From Gordonia sp. ABSL11-1 (GTDB taxonomy: Bacteria > Actinomycetota > Actinomycetes > Mycobacteriales > Mycobacteriaceae), in assembly GCF_030315685.1 (NCBI RefSeq), contig NZ_JASXSI010000025.1, positions 1 to 64,000 of the forward strand: a stretch of DNA of 64,000 nt, read 5' to 3'. A model generated the notes under the pieces. That model ran no database searches. It saw nothing but the letters and a program-made list of their open reading frames with translations, and was not told the origin of the DNA. Of this stretch, positions 24,305-34,035 are shown piece by piece. Numbering within the stretch: the stretch's first letter is position 1; each line of letters starts with the position of its first letter. The position numbers and the translations under genes were made by a program.

Positions 24305-25345
24305 TCAGCGGATCCCGAATTCGATCAGCGACGTGGCGCAGTCCTCGACGGTGTCGCGGGCCGGTCGCGGTTCCCAGCCAAGGGTGTCGCGGGCCCGGCT
24401 CGGATCGTGCCGGATACGACGACCGAGCAACGGCAGGACCGATGCCACCGCGGGTGTCCTGCGGCCGAGCAGGCGGATCAGTCGATCCGGCATGCCCTTC
24501 GTGCTCACCTGGTCGGCGTCGGCTCCGAGCCGCTCGCGCAGGGTCTCCGCGATCTCTCGCAACCACAGGAACTCACCGGTGACCAGGAACCGGCTTCCGG
24601 CCGCCTCCGGCGCCGTCAACGCCCGCAGGTGGACGGTGGCGAGGTCCCGGACGTCGGTGACCTCGACCCCGATGGCGGGGATGCGCGGAGCCTTCCCCGC
24701 CAGCATCTGACCGATGACACCGGTCGCCCCGACCGCCTCCGACGACAACACCGGCCCCAGCACGGCGCCCGGCAATATCGTCACGAGCTCGGGTGTGCCC
24801 GGCCGCTCGGCGAACTCCCAGGCCGCCCGCTCGGCGATCGCCGCCAGCAGACGCCCGGGTATCGCATCGTCCCGGAGATCGAGATCGATTGCGGTCCAGA
24901 CACTCTCGTCGGTGGGTGAATCGTCGACGACCGTCTGCGGTCGAGCGGCGCCGACCGCCGAGGTCATCACCACCCGCCGGACCCCGGCCTCGCCGGCCGC
25001 TCCGAAGAGCCGCCGCGTGCCGCCGACGACACGCTCGACGACGTCGGCCTCGACGATGCCGTCGGGACCGCCTGGCCCGGAGGCAGCGCCGCCCGCGGCG
25101 GCGTGCACGACGATGTCGACACCCGCCAGTGCGGCGTCCCAGCCGTCGTCGGACGAAAGTGCGACAGCGGCGATCTCCAGTTGATCGGGAGAATCACCGA
25201 TCCGCGCGATCGCGGCGCGAAGGCCGTCGGACCGGGTGGAGTCACCGACGACTGCTCGCACGCGGTGCCCGTGTCCGATCAGCTCCGCGACGATCCATCC
25301 GCCGATGTGGTCATCCGCGCCGGTGACGAGGACAGGACCGGACAT
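24305..25345 (-). CDS. NAD-dependent epimerase/dehydratase family protein with altered active site
   Basis: 346-residue extended SDR, closest in pattern to dihydroflavonol-4-reductase-like enzymes. The dinucleotide motif reads VTGADDHIGGWIV, lacking the middle glycine of TGxxGxxG. VDIVVHAAAGG and MTSAVGAA mark later strands. The expected YxxxK before AERAAWEFAE is IPGRLLAAIAERAAWEF, so both catalytic Tyr and Lys appear to be absent. It may bind a ligand or nucleotide without reductase chemistry. It lies 15 bp after the HAD gene in the glmM transcript. Confidence 0.8.
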   Translation of the reverse strand: MSGPVLVTGADDHIGGWIVAELIGHGHRVRAVVGDSTRSDGLRAAIARIGDSPDQLEIAAVALSSDDGWDAALAGVDIVVHAAAGGAASGPGGPDGIVEADVVERVVGGTRRLFGAAGEAGVRRVVMTSAVGAARPQTVVDDSPTDESVWTAIDLDLRDDAIPGRLLAAIAERAAWEFAERPGTPELVTILPGAVLGPVLSSEAVGATGVIGQMLAGKAPRIPAIGVEVTDVRDLATVHLRALTAPEAAGSRFLVTGEFLWLREIAETLRERLGADADQVSTKGMPDRLIRLLGRRTPAVASVLPLLGRRIRHDPSRARDTLGWEPRPARDTVEDCATSLIEFGIR

Positions 25346-25360
25346 CGTTCGATCCGCTGA

Positions 25361-26065
25361 TCAGTCGGCGACGTCGATGGCCACGCCACGTGCGCGCACG
25401 GCATCGAGGAGTGCGGTGCGCCGCTGCACCACCGGGACGTCGTGGACGAGTTCGAAAGCACATCCGAGTGCGCGGCAGCCACCGTCGGCCTCTTCGCTGT
25501 CGCCGATCATCAGGGCGGACTCGGGCGCGACGCCGAGAGGATCGAGGGCGGCGTGGAAGATCCGCGGATCGGGCTTGATCGCGCCGACCTCGAACGACAG
25601 GGCGTAGGCGTCGACGAGATCGACGATCCCGTGCAGCGCCAGCACATCCCGCAGATCGAAGGCGATGTTGCTGACCACGCCGACCCCGATACCCGCGGAA
25701 CGCAACCCGCGCAGGACCTTCTCGGTGTCCGGGAAGATCTGCCACGAGTGTGGGTCGACGACGCGACCGTAGAGCTGCTCGGCGTGCCCCTCGCCGGTGA
25801 GACCGGAGGCGCGCAGCATCGACAGGTACGCGCGACGGTGTTTCGCCGGGTCGAGATCTCGCTGTTCCCAGGCGATCCGGTCGTCGTCGGCGATGGCGGC
25901 GGGCAATCCGACCGGCTGGGTCATCCGACGGATCAGCTCGGCCTGCGCATCGAGATGGAGGTCGTCACCGTTCTCGTCGTGCAGGCCGGCGAACCAGTCG
26001 TCGGCCGCCTCGAACCGGAAGAGCGTCCCGGAGAAGTCGAACAGGACCGCGGCCGGGGTACTCAC
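25361..26065 (-). CDS. HAD-superfamily hydrolase
   Basis: 234-residue cytosolic phosphatase-like protein. HAD motif I is VLFDFSGTLFRF (nucleophile Asp then Ser in place of the usual second Asp-x-Asp spacing DxSGT, as in many actinobacterial members), motif II VVSNIAFD, motif III lysine in GAIKPDPRIF and motif IV MIGDSEEAD. A helical cap lies between motifs I and II. GTG 26065 overlaps the glmM stop (GTGA). Substrate unknown; coupling to glmM suggests a sugar-phosphate or housekeeping role. Confidence 0.87.
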   Translation of the reverse strand: MSTPAAVLFDFSGTLFRFEAADDWFAGLHDENGDDLHLDAQAELIRRMTQPVGLPAAIADDDRIAWEQRDLDPAKHRRAYLSMLRASGLTGEGHAEQLYGRVVDPHSWQIFPDTEKVLRGLRSAGIGVGVVSNIAFDLRDVLALHGIVDLVDAYALSFEVGAIKPDPRIFHAALDPLGVAPESALMIGDSEEADGGCRALGCAFELVHDVPVVQRRTALLDAVRARGVAIDVAD

Positions 26066-27405
26066 CCGCCCGCTGCTTCCACGACGTCGGCGATGCGCCG
26101 TGCCACCGACCGTGCGAGATCGCCGGTCGGGGCCTCCACCATCACCCGAACCAGTTGTTCGGTTCCGGAGGGGCGCAACAGCACTCGTCCGTGATCGCCG
26201 AGTTCGGCCTCCGCGTCGGTGACCGATTGCTTGACGGTCGCCGATTGGGCCACCGCGTGTTTGTCGCCCACCCGGACGTTGATGAGCTCCTGCGGCAGCA
26301 CGGTCATGATGCCCGCGAGATCGGCGAGTCGCCGTCCGGTCGCGGCCATCTGCTCCATCAGCAACAGACCGGTCAGGATGCCGTCGCCGGTGGTGCCCCA
26401 ACCGGGCACCACGATGTGGCCCGATTGCTCACCGCCGAGCGAGAAGTCGCCGCGGCGGAGTTCCTCGAGGACGTAGCGGTCGCCGACCGCGGTGGTACGC
26501 AACGTGATGCCGGCCTCACGCATCGCGATGTGCAGGCCCATGTTGCTCATCACCGTGGTGACGAGGACGTTGTCGCGCAATCGGTCCCGCGACGCGAGGG
26601 CGGTCGCCAGGATCGCCATGATCGCGTCACCGTCGACGACCTGCCCGGTCGAGTCGACCGCGAGGCATCGGTCTGCGTCGCCGTCATGGGCGAGCCCGAT
26701 GTCTGCCCCGTGCTCGAGGACGGCCGCCTGCAGTTTGCCCATGTGGGTCGACCCGCAGTCCTCGTTGATGTTGAGACCGTCGGGCTCCGCGTGAATCGCG
26801 ATCACGGTCGCGCCGGCATCCGAATATGCCTGTGGCGCAAGCGTCGATGCAGCCCCGTGAGCGCAGTCGACGACCACCGTCAGTCCATCGAGGCGAGATC
26901 CGACAGCGTTCGCGAGGTGCCGCCGGTAGCGGTCTCCGGCATCGAGCGCGTCGGTGACCCGACCGACCGCGGCACCGATCGGCCGGGCGAAGTCGTCGGA
27001 CATCGCGGCCTCTATCCGGTCCTCGACCGCGTCCTCGAGCTTGTGTCCTCCGCCGGAGAAGAACTTGATGCCGTTGTCGGGCATCGGGTTGTGCGATGCC
27101 GAGATCATGACGCCGAAATCGGCGGAGTAGTCGGCGGTCAGGTACGCCACAGCAGGCGTCGGGACGACACCCACCCGGATGGCGTCGACCCCGGTGGCGG
27201 CGAGACCGGCACAGACGGCGGCCTCGAGCATCTCACCGGAGGCGCGGGGGTCGCGGCCCACCACGGCGCGCGGACGCACGTCGGTGGCCGACGACTGTTG
27301 CTCGAAAACGACCGCGGCGGCCGAGGCCAGGCGCAACGCGAGCTCGGGAGTGAGCTCGTCGTTGGCCAGGCCCCGGACGCCGTCGGTTCCGAAAAGGCGT
27401 GCCAA
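26062..27405 (-). CDS. glmM: Phosphoglucosamine mutase
   Basis: Interconverts glucosamine-6-P and glucosamine-1-P. The 447 residues begin MARLFGTDGVRGLAN; the phosphoserine loop is GVMISASHNPMPDNG near residue 102, the Mg site AHDGDADRCLAVD near residue 240, sugar loop GGEQSGHIV and phosphate loop RPSGTEQLVRVM. It starts 2 bp after rpsI ends, so ribosomal-protein transcription probably drives it. Confidence 0.97.
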   Translation of the reverse strand: MARLFGTDGVRGLANDELTPELALRLASAAAVVFEQQSSATDVRPRAVVGRDPRASGEMLEAAVCAGLAATGVDAIRVGVVPTPAVAYLTADYSADFGVMISASHNPMPDNGIKFFSGGGHKLEDAVEDRIEAAMSDDFARPIGAAVGRVTDALDAGDRYRRHLANAVGSRLDGLTVVVDCAHGAASTLAPQAYSDAGATVIAIHAEPDGLNINEDCGSTHMGKLQAAVLEHGADIGLAHDGDADRCLAVDSTGQVVDGDAIMAILATALASRDRLRDNVLVTTVMSNMGLHIAMREAGITLRTTAVGDRYVLEELRRGDFSLGGEQSGHIVVPGWGTTGDGILTGLLLMEQMAATGRRLADLAGIMTVLPQELINVRVGDKHAVAQSATVKQSVTDAEAELGDHGRVLLRPSGTEQLVRVMVEAPTGDLARSVARRIADVVEAAGG

Positions 27406-27407
27406 GA

Positions 27408-27959
27408 TCAGCGCTTGGAGTACTGCGACGCCTTGCGTGCCTTCTTCAGGCCGTACTTCTTGCGCTCGACCGCACGCGGGTCACGGGTGAGGAATCCGGC
27501 CTTCTTGAGGGCGGGACGATCATCCGGGGTGACCTCGATGAGCGCGCGGGCGATGCCCAGGCGCAGCGCACCGGCCTGGCCCGAGGGGCCGCCGCCGACG
27601 AGCTTGGCGAAGATGTCGAACGACTCGGTGCGCTCGACGGTGACCAGCGGTGCCTTGATGAGCTGCTGGTGCACCTTGTTGGGGAAGTAGTCCTCGAGGC
27701 TGCGGCCGTTCAGCTCGAACTGACCGGAACCCGGGACCAGGCGGACCCGCACCACGGCTTCCTTACGGCGGCCGACGGTCTGGATCGGGCGGTCGATGAC
27801 GACCGGCTCGCGGACCTCGCCGGCCTCGGCGACGATCTCGGTGTCGTAGTCGTCCGACGCCTGCTCGACGACCTCCGCGACCTCGGCGCCGCCGTCAGCG
27901 GCGACCTGGATCTCCTCGTCGATCTCGACGGCCGGCTCGTTGATGTTCTCGTTGCTCAC
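27408..27959 (-). CDS. rpsI: 30S ribosomal protein S9 (uS9)
   Basis: 183 residues. The C-terminal ~130 residues are the S9 core (TVGRRKEAVVRVRLVPGSGQFELNGR, VGGGPSGQAGALRLGIARAL) ending in the decoding-site tail KKARKASQYSKR. The acidic extension of about 50 residues at the N-terminus is typical of Mycobacteriales. GTG 27959 overlaps the rplM stop by 4 nt. Confidence 0.97.
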   Translation of the reverse strand: MSNENINEPAVEIDEEIQVAADGGAEVAEVVEQASDDYDTEIVAEAGEVREPVVIDRPIQTVGRRKEAVVRVRLVPGSGQFELNGRSLEDYFPNKVHQQLIKAPLVTVERTESFDIFAKLVGGGPSGQAGALRLGIARALIEVTPDDRPALKKAGFLTRDPRAVERKKYGLKKARKASQYSKR

Positions 27960-28399
27960 TGGGCCACCTGCTTGATCTCGAAGGGCACGGGGCGCTGTGC
28001 CTCGTGGGGATGGTTCGGGCCGGCGTAGACCTTCAGCTTGGCCGCCATCGCGCGTCCGAGCTTGGTGTGGGGCAGCATGCCCTTGATGGCCTTCTCGACC
28101 ACCCGCTCGGGATGGCTCTCGAGGAGCTCGGCAGTCGTCTGGACCTTGAGTCCACCCGGATGCCCGGAGTGGCGGTAGTTCAGCTTGCGGTCGGCCTTGT
28201 TGCTGGTCAGCGCGACCTTCTCGGCGTTGATGATGACGACGAAGTCGCCGCCGTCGGCGTGCGGTGCATAGGTCGGCTTGTGCTTGCCGCGGAGCAGGTT
28301 CGCGCTCTGCACGGCGAGGCGGCCGAGCACCACGTCGGTGGCGTCGATGACATGCCACGAACGCGTGATGTCACCGGCCTTCGGGGTGTAGGTGGGCAC
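27956..28399 (-). CDS. rplM: 50S ribosomal protein L13 (uL13)
   Basis: 147 residues from GTG 28399 (VPTYTPKAGDITRSWHVIDA), with GAGGA 8 nt upstream. Conserved VVLGRLAVQSANLLRGKHKP and YRHSGHPGGLK are present and the end PVPFEIKQVAQ is intact. First gene of rplM-rpsI-glmM. The 173 bp upstream contain no small ORF, whereas in M. tuberculosis esxT and esxU occupy this spot. Confidence 0.97.
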   Translation of the reverse strand: MPTYTPKAGDITRSWHVIDATDVVLGRLAVQSANLLRGKHKPTYAPHADGGDFVVIINAEKVALTSNKADRKLNYRHSGHPGGLKVQTTAELLESHPERVVEKAIKGMLPHTKLGRAMAAKLKVYAGPNHPHEAQRPVPFEIKQVAQ

Positions 28400-28572
28400 A
28401 GTGGTCCTCAACTCTGTCGATGTGGATGCTGGTCGGGTGCGACGGCAGAGGTTGTTCCCGGCGACCAGTGGGGACCCGGGCCTCGACGATCCCGTCCCGG
28501 TCGCCCGGTCGGGGATGCCATGCACCAGCGGTCCAGGTTACGCGATCGCGCTGGTCAGGGTCAAAACGCGGG

Positions 28573-29868
28573 TCATCGCGCGATCTGCACCGTCGAGACC
28601 GCCCGCGCACATTCGGCGTCCACCGACTCCCCCGCGTTCCCCGACTGACAGCCGACCGAGACCTGCGTGCCGTCGGCGACCAGCACGTACCAGCGGATGG
28701 CACTGCCGGAGGCCGGTGCCTCGCGGTAGCTGATCACGTCACGGCCCATGAATCGGGTGGACGGCGAGAACTCGGTGACGACGTCGTCGCCGCGCTGACG
28801 GATCCGGTTGCCCAGGCTCGTCGCGACCGACGCCAGCGTCGAATCCGATCGCACGTCGCTCTGGACCAGCAGGATGCGGCGTCCGGTGTCCGGGTCGGCG
28901 AACACCGTGCGTGAGGGGCCGTCGCGGCCGGGAGCCGCGCCGAGCTCGCTCTGTCGCCAGTCCGCGGGGACGGAAAGGCTCGTGCGCCCGACGGTGGCGG
29001 TACGGTCGGACGCCGCGTCTCCGCTGTCCCGCTGCAGGAATCCGACACCCGCGGCGACCAGGGCGATCACGACCGCGACCGCCCCGGCCACCGGGATCCA
29101 CCGCGTCGTACGGCCCTCGCCCTCGCCGTCGTCGACAGGGATCGCGGCCGCGGCGCCGTGGCCGGCCGGTGAGTCCGCCCGACCGGAGCGCCATCCGTAC
29201 CGGCGGATGAGGCCGCCGTCGACCGGCACGACCCGCCCGGCGAGCGCGTGCAAGGAGACGATGTCGGCGGCGCGCGCGATCTCCTCCGGGACGGTTCCGT
29301 CGACGAACACGGCCTCGACCGAGTCGTCGACGACCTCCTCGGTGCGCGCGGCGATGTCGTCGGCGTCGGGTTCGAGCACGTCGGACGCCTCGATCTCCCA
29401 GCCCGCCGCGGTGCGCCGCAACCGGGTGACGTCCCAGGATGTCCGTCGCGGGCGTGCCGGATCGGCCATCACGGAGGGCAGGTGCGTCGTCTCGACGACG
29501 GCACAGCGCTGCATCGCACCGTCGGAATGGCTACGGGCGATGAGGACTGCTCGTGGCAGGAGCGACACCGGCACGCCGAGATCGGCGACCGATCTCGACA
29601 ACGCCGACACCCGCAGCCTGCCCCAGGTGCTCGGATGTCCCAGCACGATCGGCACCGGACCGTCCGGTCCGTGATCCGGCAGACCGAGTCCGGCCCACTG
29701 CGCCTGCCATGCCTGGTGGGCGTACTGCCGCAGGCCTGCCACGACGACGGTGGCGGCATCGACCGCCTCGAGCAGCGCCCTCACGTCCGCTGATCGGCCC
29801 CCGACACGGACCTGTCCGTAGGCGAGGTCGACGACGGTCGGCCGGGACGGCGACGGCACGCTGGTCAC
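28573..29868 (-). CDS. Type VII secretion-associated protein (Rv3446c family)
   Basis: 431 residues with an N-terminal actin-like/ATPase-like region (VVDLAYGQVRVG, then PVPIVLGHPSTWGRLRV) up to about 220, a single membrane helix near residues 245-265 (WIPVAGAVAVVIALVAAGVGFL) and an extracytoplasmic domain with SVPADWR and two Cys (VGCQSG...AECARAV) able to form a disulfide. This layout is the Rv3446c family found only in ESX-4 loci. Its start overlaps the eccC stop by 4 nt, so it is co-translated with the ATPase. Mechanistic role not established. Confidence 0.88.
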   Translation of the reverse strand: MTSVPSPSRPTVVDLAYGQVRVGGRSADVRALLEAVDAATVVVAGLRQYAHQAWQAQWAGLGLPDHGPDGPVPIVLGHPSTWGRLRVSALSRSVADLGVPVSLLPRAVLIARSHSDGAMQRCAVVETTHLPSVMADPARPRRTSWDVTRLRRTAAGWEIEASDVLEPDADDIAARTEEVVDDSVEAVFVDGTVPEEIARAADIVSLHALAGRVVPVDGGLIRRYGWRSGRADSPAGHGAAAAIPVDDGEGEGRTTRWIPVAGAVAVVIALVAAGVGFLQRDSGDAASDRTATVGRTSLSVPADWRQSELGAAPGRDGPSRTVFADPDTGRRILLVQSDVRSDSTLASVATSLGNRIRQRGDDVVTEFSPSTRFMGRDVISYREAPASGSAIRWYVLVADGTQVSVGCQSGNAGESVDAECARAVSTVQIAR

Positions 29869-32800
29869 TCCTCCGGTTCGACGAAGCCGACCTGGATCAT
29901 CTCCTGCGGCCGGGAACGCGAGATGAGCTCGCCGCGACCCGGGATCAGCTGCTGCATGCGCACCCGCCCGGTGATGTAGCCCTCGTCGCGGTCGCCGCTC
30001 ATCAGCAACATGTCACTGGAGAGATCCTTGAGACGGCCGATCAGCGGGTCGAACATCGCCCGCCCGACGCCGCCCGACCGCCGCGCCAGGATGATGTGGA
30101 ACCCGATGTCACGGGCGTGCGCGGCGAGGTCCACGAGCGGCATGAGCGGATTGCCGGACGCGGTGGCCACCATGTCGTAGTCGTCGATGACCAGGTAGAC
30201 GTCGGCACCCGTGTAGTAGGTGCGATCCCGGAGTTGCTGTGGCGTGACGTCCTCCGGAGGGAGTCGGGCGGTGAGGATGTCGGCCAGCTGGGCCATCATC
30301 GGCGCCGCCTTGTTCGCCGAACTGGCGTATCCGCCGAGGTGATCGCCGTCGATGATGCCGAGCATCGTGCGCCGGTAGTCGACGAAGACGATCTTCACCT
30401 GTTCCGACGTCGAGTTGTGCACCAATCCACGCACGATGTTGCGCAGCAATGTGGTCTTGCCGTGCTCGACGTCGGAGAACACCAGGAAGTGCGGCTGGGT
30501 GGTGAAGTCGAGCACCACCGGCGCGAGTTCGAGCTCGCCCACACCGATGGCCACCTGGTTGGCAGCCAGGGTGATCCCGGCCTCGGCGACGAGATCGTCG
30601 ACCGCGCGCTGGGAGATCTCCGCGCCGAGCTTGCGCACCGCCATCGCCTCCCGGCCGCGATAGGCGGCGGACAGCTGGTCGACCGCATGTGCCATCCCGG
30701 CCGGCAGAGACTCGGGCGAGCTGACCCCGTCGAGACGCGGCAGCGCGATCAGCATGTGCAACTCGTCCGGGGTGAGACCCCGTCCCGGACGGTTGTGGGG
30801 CACCAGAGCCGCCGCGCGGCGGCCCATCTCGGAATCCATCGCATCGCCGAGTTTCAGTTCGATCCGGCTGCCCATCAGATCCTTCACCGCGGGGCGGACC
30901 TCGGCCCAGCGCGTCGCGGAGACGATCACGTGCACGCCATACGACAGGCCCTGGCCGACGATCGCCGAGATCTGGTCCTCGAGGAAGTCGAGTTCGTTGC
31001 GGAGCAGACCGATCCCGTCGAGCACGAGGAACACATCACCGTGGCGGTCCTCGGTGAGCGGGTCGGCCGGATCCGGTGTGCCGCCGGCGAACCATGCGGC
31101 CCGCCGGGCGCGGTAGTCGCGCATCGACTCGATACCCAACCGGGAGAACAACAATTCGCGCGAACGGACGATCGCGGAGACCTCGGCAACGGTACGGCGC
31201 ACCGCGTCCATGTCGCCGCGCGACGCCACGGACCCGACGTGCGGGAGTCCGGCGACGCCTGCGAGACTTCCGCCACCGAAGTCCAGGCAGTAGAACTGCA
31301 CCTGCTCCGGGGTGTGCGTGGCCGCGGCCGACATGATGATGGTGCGCAGGGTCGTCGACTTGCCCGACTGTGGGCCCCCGACGACGGCGACATTGCCCGC
31401 CGCGCCGGCGAGATCGACGATGTAGACGTCGCGACGCTGATCGAAGGGACGGTCCACGTAGCCGACCGCGAGTCGCAGATCGCCGACGCCACCCGGCACC
31501 GACCAGTCGCGACGTCCCACGAACTCGTCGACGGTGGGCGACTCGTCGAGCGGATCGAGCCAGACCTCGTGCGCGGGCGGACCGTGGCCCGCCATCCGGC
31601 CGACGAGGGTGTCGAGCAGGCTGGGCACCGAGGCGGCGGCCGGGTCGTCGTAGGAGGTGACCGGGCCGGCGACGGGCGGCTCCTCGTCGAGCAGCGCCTG
31701 TGCCTGATCGAGCACGGACGAACTGGTGCTGCCGTCTTCCAGCGGGACCGGCAGCGCGGTGAAGATCTTCATCCGCCCGCGCCGGCCCGCGTATGCCGGG
31801 CCGTCGTCGATCACGCCGTCGATCGGCACCGGCGAGTGGTATGGGCCGGACACATAGGATGTGTTGAATCGGACCGGCTCTGCCGAATCGCACTTCAGGT
31901 AGGCCGATCCCGGCACACTCGGCAGATGGTACGCGTCTGGCACCCCCAGCACAGAGCGGGACTCGTTGGCGGAGAACGTCTTCAGACCGATGCGATAGGA
32001 CAGGTGACTGTCCAGGCCGCGCAACTTGCCCTCCTCGAGGCGCTGCGAGGCCAGCAGCAGATGGATGTGCAGCGACCGCCCGAGCCGGCCGATGGCCACG
32101 AACAGCTCCGCGAAATCCGGTTTCTGCGAGAGGAGTTCGGAGAACTCGTCGACGACGATGAACAACGCGGGCAACGGTTCGAGGCGCACACCCGAGGCCC
32201 GGGCGCGTTCGTAGTCGGTGACGTTCGCGAAATTACCTGCCGACCGGAGGAGCTCCTGGCGCCGGTTCATCTCGCCCGACAGCGCGTCCTTCATGCGGTC
32301 GACCATCGACAGCTCTTGCTCGAGGTTGGTGATGATGGCCGCGACGTGTGGGGCCGACTCGAGTCCGAGGAACGTTGCGCCACCCTTGAAGTCGACGAGG
32401 ACCAGGTTGAGCTCGGTCGGCGAATGTGTGGCCAGCATGGCGAGCACGAGCGTCCGGAGGAACTCCGATTTGCCCGAACCCGTCGCACCGATGCAGAGGC
32501 CGTGCGGCCCCATGCCGCCGTGCGCACTCTCCTTGATGTCGAGGTCGACCGGCGTCCCGCTCGGCGTGTACCCGATGGGCACCCGCAACCGTTCACGACC
32601 GGTGCGGCCCCGCCAGTGCACGAGCGGATCGAACCGTGCTGCGTCGGTGATGCCCAGCAGCGACGGGAGTCCCGGGTCGCTCGACGCGGCCTCCGACTCG
32701 AGGTTGGCCAGCGCGGCCGCCGTCGCGAGACGGTACCGGGCCATCCGCCGGGCCAACGTCTCCGCCTCGGGGATGGTCAGCGAATCCATGTCGCCGAACT

Positions 32801-33947
32801 CCTCGACGTCGAACGCGGTGCGCGCGGACAACCGCCGGTTGCGGACCACGAGCGCGAGACCGCGTCGGGCCGCCAACCCGTCCGGCGGCGCGGTGAGGTC
32901 GAGCACGGTCACGCCCTCCATGCCCGCATCGTTGATCAGCCGTTCGTCGCCGGCCACGTGGCCGTCGTCGATGACCACCACCAGGTGGGCACGGCCCGGG
33001 CTCGGCGGCGCGGACCGGCTGAACCGGCCGCGCTCGAGCAGATCCGCGGCCATCGAGTTCTCGAAGTCGGCGAGTGTCGGATAGATCATGCGCATCGCCC
33101 CGAGACCGTCGCGCAGAGTCGGATGACCTACGTGCGGAAGCCATTTCGCCCAGTCCCAGGCCTCCCCCGCAGGGTCGCCGGTGATGATGGCGATCTGCAG
33201 GTGATCCGGACCGTGGAATGCGCACAGCTGGACCAGCATGGCGCGCACCAGATCCCGGGTCTCCTGGCGAGCCCCTTCGATGTTGACCGCCGGGAACCCG
33301 CGTAGGGAGATCGACGTCGGCAGTCGATGGACCATCGAATGGGTGCGCACGAATCGTCGCAACGCCACCATGGACACGGGTTCGATGTCCTCGAGCGGTC
33401 CCGTCTCGGGCGGCATCAGCCGGGTCGCCAGGCGCTGGGAGCCGACCCCGATCCGTACGTGGGCGAAGTCGCTGTCGGTGGGCCGGCGCTCCCACATCCG
33501 GCGGCTGCCGACGATGTCGAGCAGCGCGGCCGGGTCCGGATGACTCCACGACCGCGCCGCCCGCTGCGCCTCCACGGTCTCGAGCACCTGCTCGCGGGTC
33601 TGGCCGAGATAGCGGAAGTAGTCCTTGCGCTCCTCGTTGAGCTCGGCAGCCCGTTTCCCACCCCCGCGGCCACCCCCCGCGGCGAACATGCCGAACATCG
33701 ACATCAGCATCATCAGGGGGAACATCATGAACAGCGGGTTCGACAGGATGTTGCGGCCGCCGGTCGCGAACATCATCGCGATCATCCCGACGACGGCGAC
33801 CACCATCACGACGGGCAGCATCTTGACCAGCATGTTGCCGGGGACGACGCGGGGCACGTCGGGCGGCGGCTGCAGATTCAGCTCGCCCCCGGGGGTCCGC
33901 GGCGGGGTGATCCGCGGACGACGGACGAACCCTTCCGTTGTTGTCAC
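29865..33947 (-). CDS. eccC: Type VII secretion ATPase EccC (ESX-4)
   Basis: Substrate-recognising FtsK/SpoIIIE-type motor of the ESX-4 system, single chain of about 1360 residues. Two membrane helices lie near residues 40-85 (LPVVMVVAVVGMIAMMF and LFMMFPLMMLMSMFGMF). Three ATPase modules follow: first P-loop CIGATGSGKSEFL, second VVGGPQSGKSTTL, third FSDVEHGKTTLL, where the first glycine of the Walker A is Ser. Walker B of module 1 is FIVVDEFSE; of module 2, DVFLVLDGIG; of module 3, VYLVIDDYD. I start at GTG 33947 (VTTTEGFVRRPRI); the frame is open further upstream. Divergent from eccD. Confidence 0.94.
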   Translation of the reverse strand: MTTTEGFVRRPRITPPRTPGGELNLQPPPDVPRVVPGNMLVKMLPVVMVVAVVGMIAMMFATGGRNILSNPLFMMFPLMMLMSMFGMFAAGGGRGGGKRAAELNEERKDYFRYLGQTREQVLETVEAQRAARSWSHPDPAALLDIVGSRRMWERRPTDSDFAHVRIGVGSQRLATRLMPPETGPLEDIEPVSMVALRRFVRTHSMVHRLPTSISLRGFPAVNIEGARQETRDLVRAMLVQLCAFHGPDHLQIAIITGDPAGEAWDWAKWLPHVGHPTLRDGLGAMRMIYPTLADFENSMAADLLERGRFSRSAPPSPGRAHLVVVIDDGHVAGDERLINDAGMEGVTVLDLTAPPDGLAARRGLALVVRNRRLSARTAFDVEEFGDMDSLTIPEAETLARRMARYRLATAAALANLESEAASSDPGLPSLLGITDAARFDPLVHWRGRTGRERLRVPIGYTPSGTPVDLDIKESAHGGMGPHGLCIGATGSGKSEFLRTLVLAMLATHSPTELNLVLVDFKGGATFLGLESAPHVAAIITNLEQELSMVDRMKDALSGEMNRRQELLRSAGNFANVTDYERARASGVRLEPLPALFIVVDEFSELLSQKPDFAELFVAIGRLGRSLHIHLLLASQRLEEGKLRGLDSHLSYRIGLKTFSANESRSVLGVPDAYHLPSVPGSAYLKCDSAEPVRFNTSYVSGPYHSPVPIDGVIDDGPAYAGRRGRMKIFTALPVPLEDGSTSSSVLDQAQALLDEEPPVAGPVTSYDDPAAASVPSLLDTLVGRMAGHGPPAHEVWLDPLDESPTVDEFVGRRDWSVPGGVGDLRLAVGYVDRPFDQRRDVYIVDLAGAAGNVAVVGGPQSGKSTTLRTIIMSAAATHTPEQVQFYCLDFGGGSLAGVAGLPHVGSVASRGDMDAVRRTVAEVSAIVRSRELLFSRLGIESMRDYRARRAAWFAGGTPDPADPLTEDRHGDVFLVLDGIGLLRNELDFLEDQISAIVGQGLSYGVHVIVSATRWAEVRPAVKDLMGSRIELKLGDAMDSEMGRRAAALVPHNRPGRGLTPDELHMLIALPRLDGVSSPESLPAGMAHAVDQLSAAYRGREAMAVRKLGAEISQRAVDDLVAEAGITLAANQVAIGVGELELAPVVLDFTTQPHFLVFSDVEHGKTTLLRNIVRGLVHNSTSEQVKIVFVDYRRTMLGIIDGDHLGGYASSANKAAPMMAQLADILTARLPPEDVTPQQLRDRTYYTGADVYLVIDDYDMVATASGNPLMPLVDLAAHARDIGFHIILARRSGGVGRAMFDPLIGRLKDLSSDMLLMSGDRDEGYITGRVRMQQLIPGRGELISRSRPQEMIQVGFVEPEE

Positions 33948-34035
33948 CACTCTGTTGTCACCACCAGATGTTCCCCCCGGAGAAGCTCCCGCGCCCCCGA
34001 CGTGGTCCGACGAGGCGGCGCTGGTACACAATTGA

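Noticed and set aside
28400..28572. Search for esxT/esxU or another WXG100 gene between rplM and the Rv3446c-type gene
   Set aside because: No frame of sufficient length with a WxG motif on either strand.
29553..33305. 1250-codon plus-strand open frame opposite eccC
   Set aside because: It is the antisense of eccC, of Arg/His/Asp-rich composition without any domain; long antisense frames are expected at this GC content.
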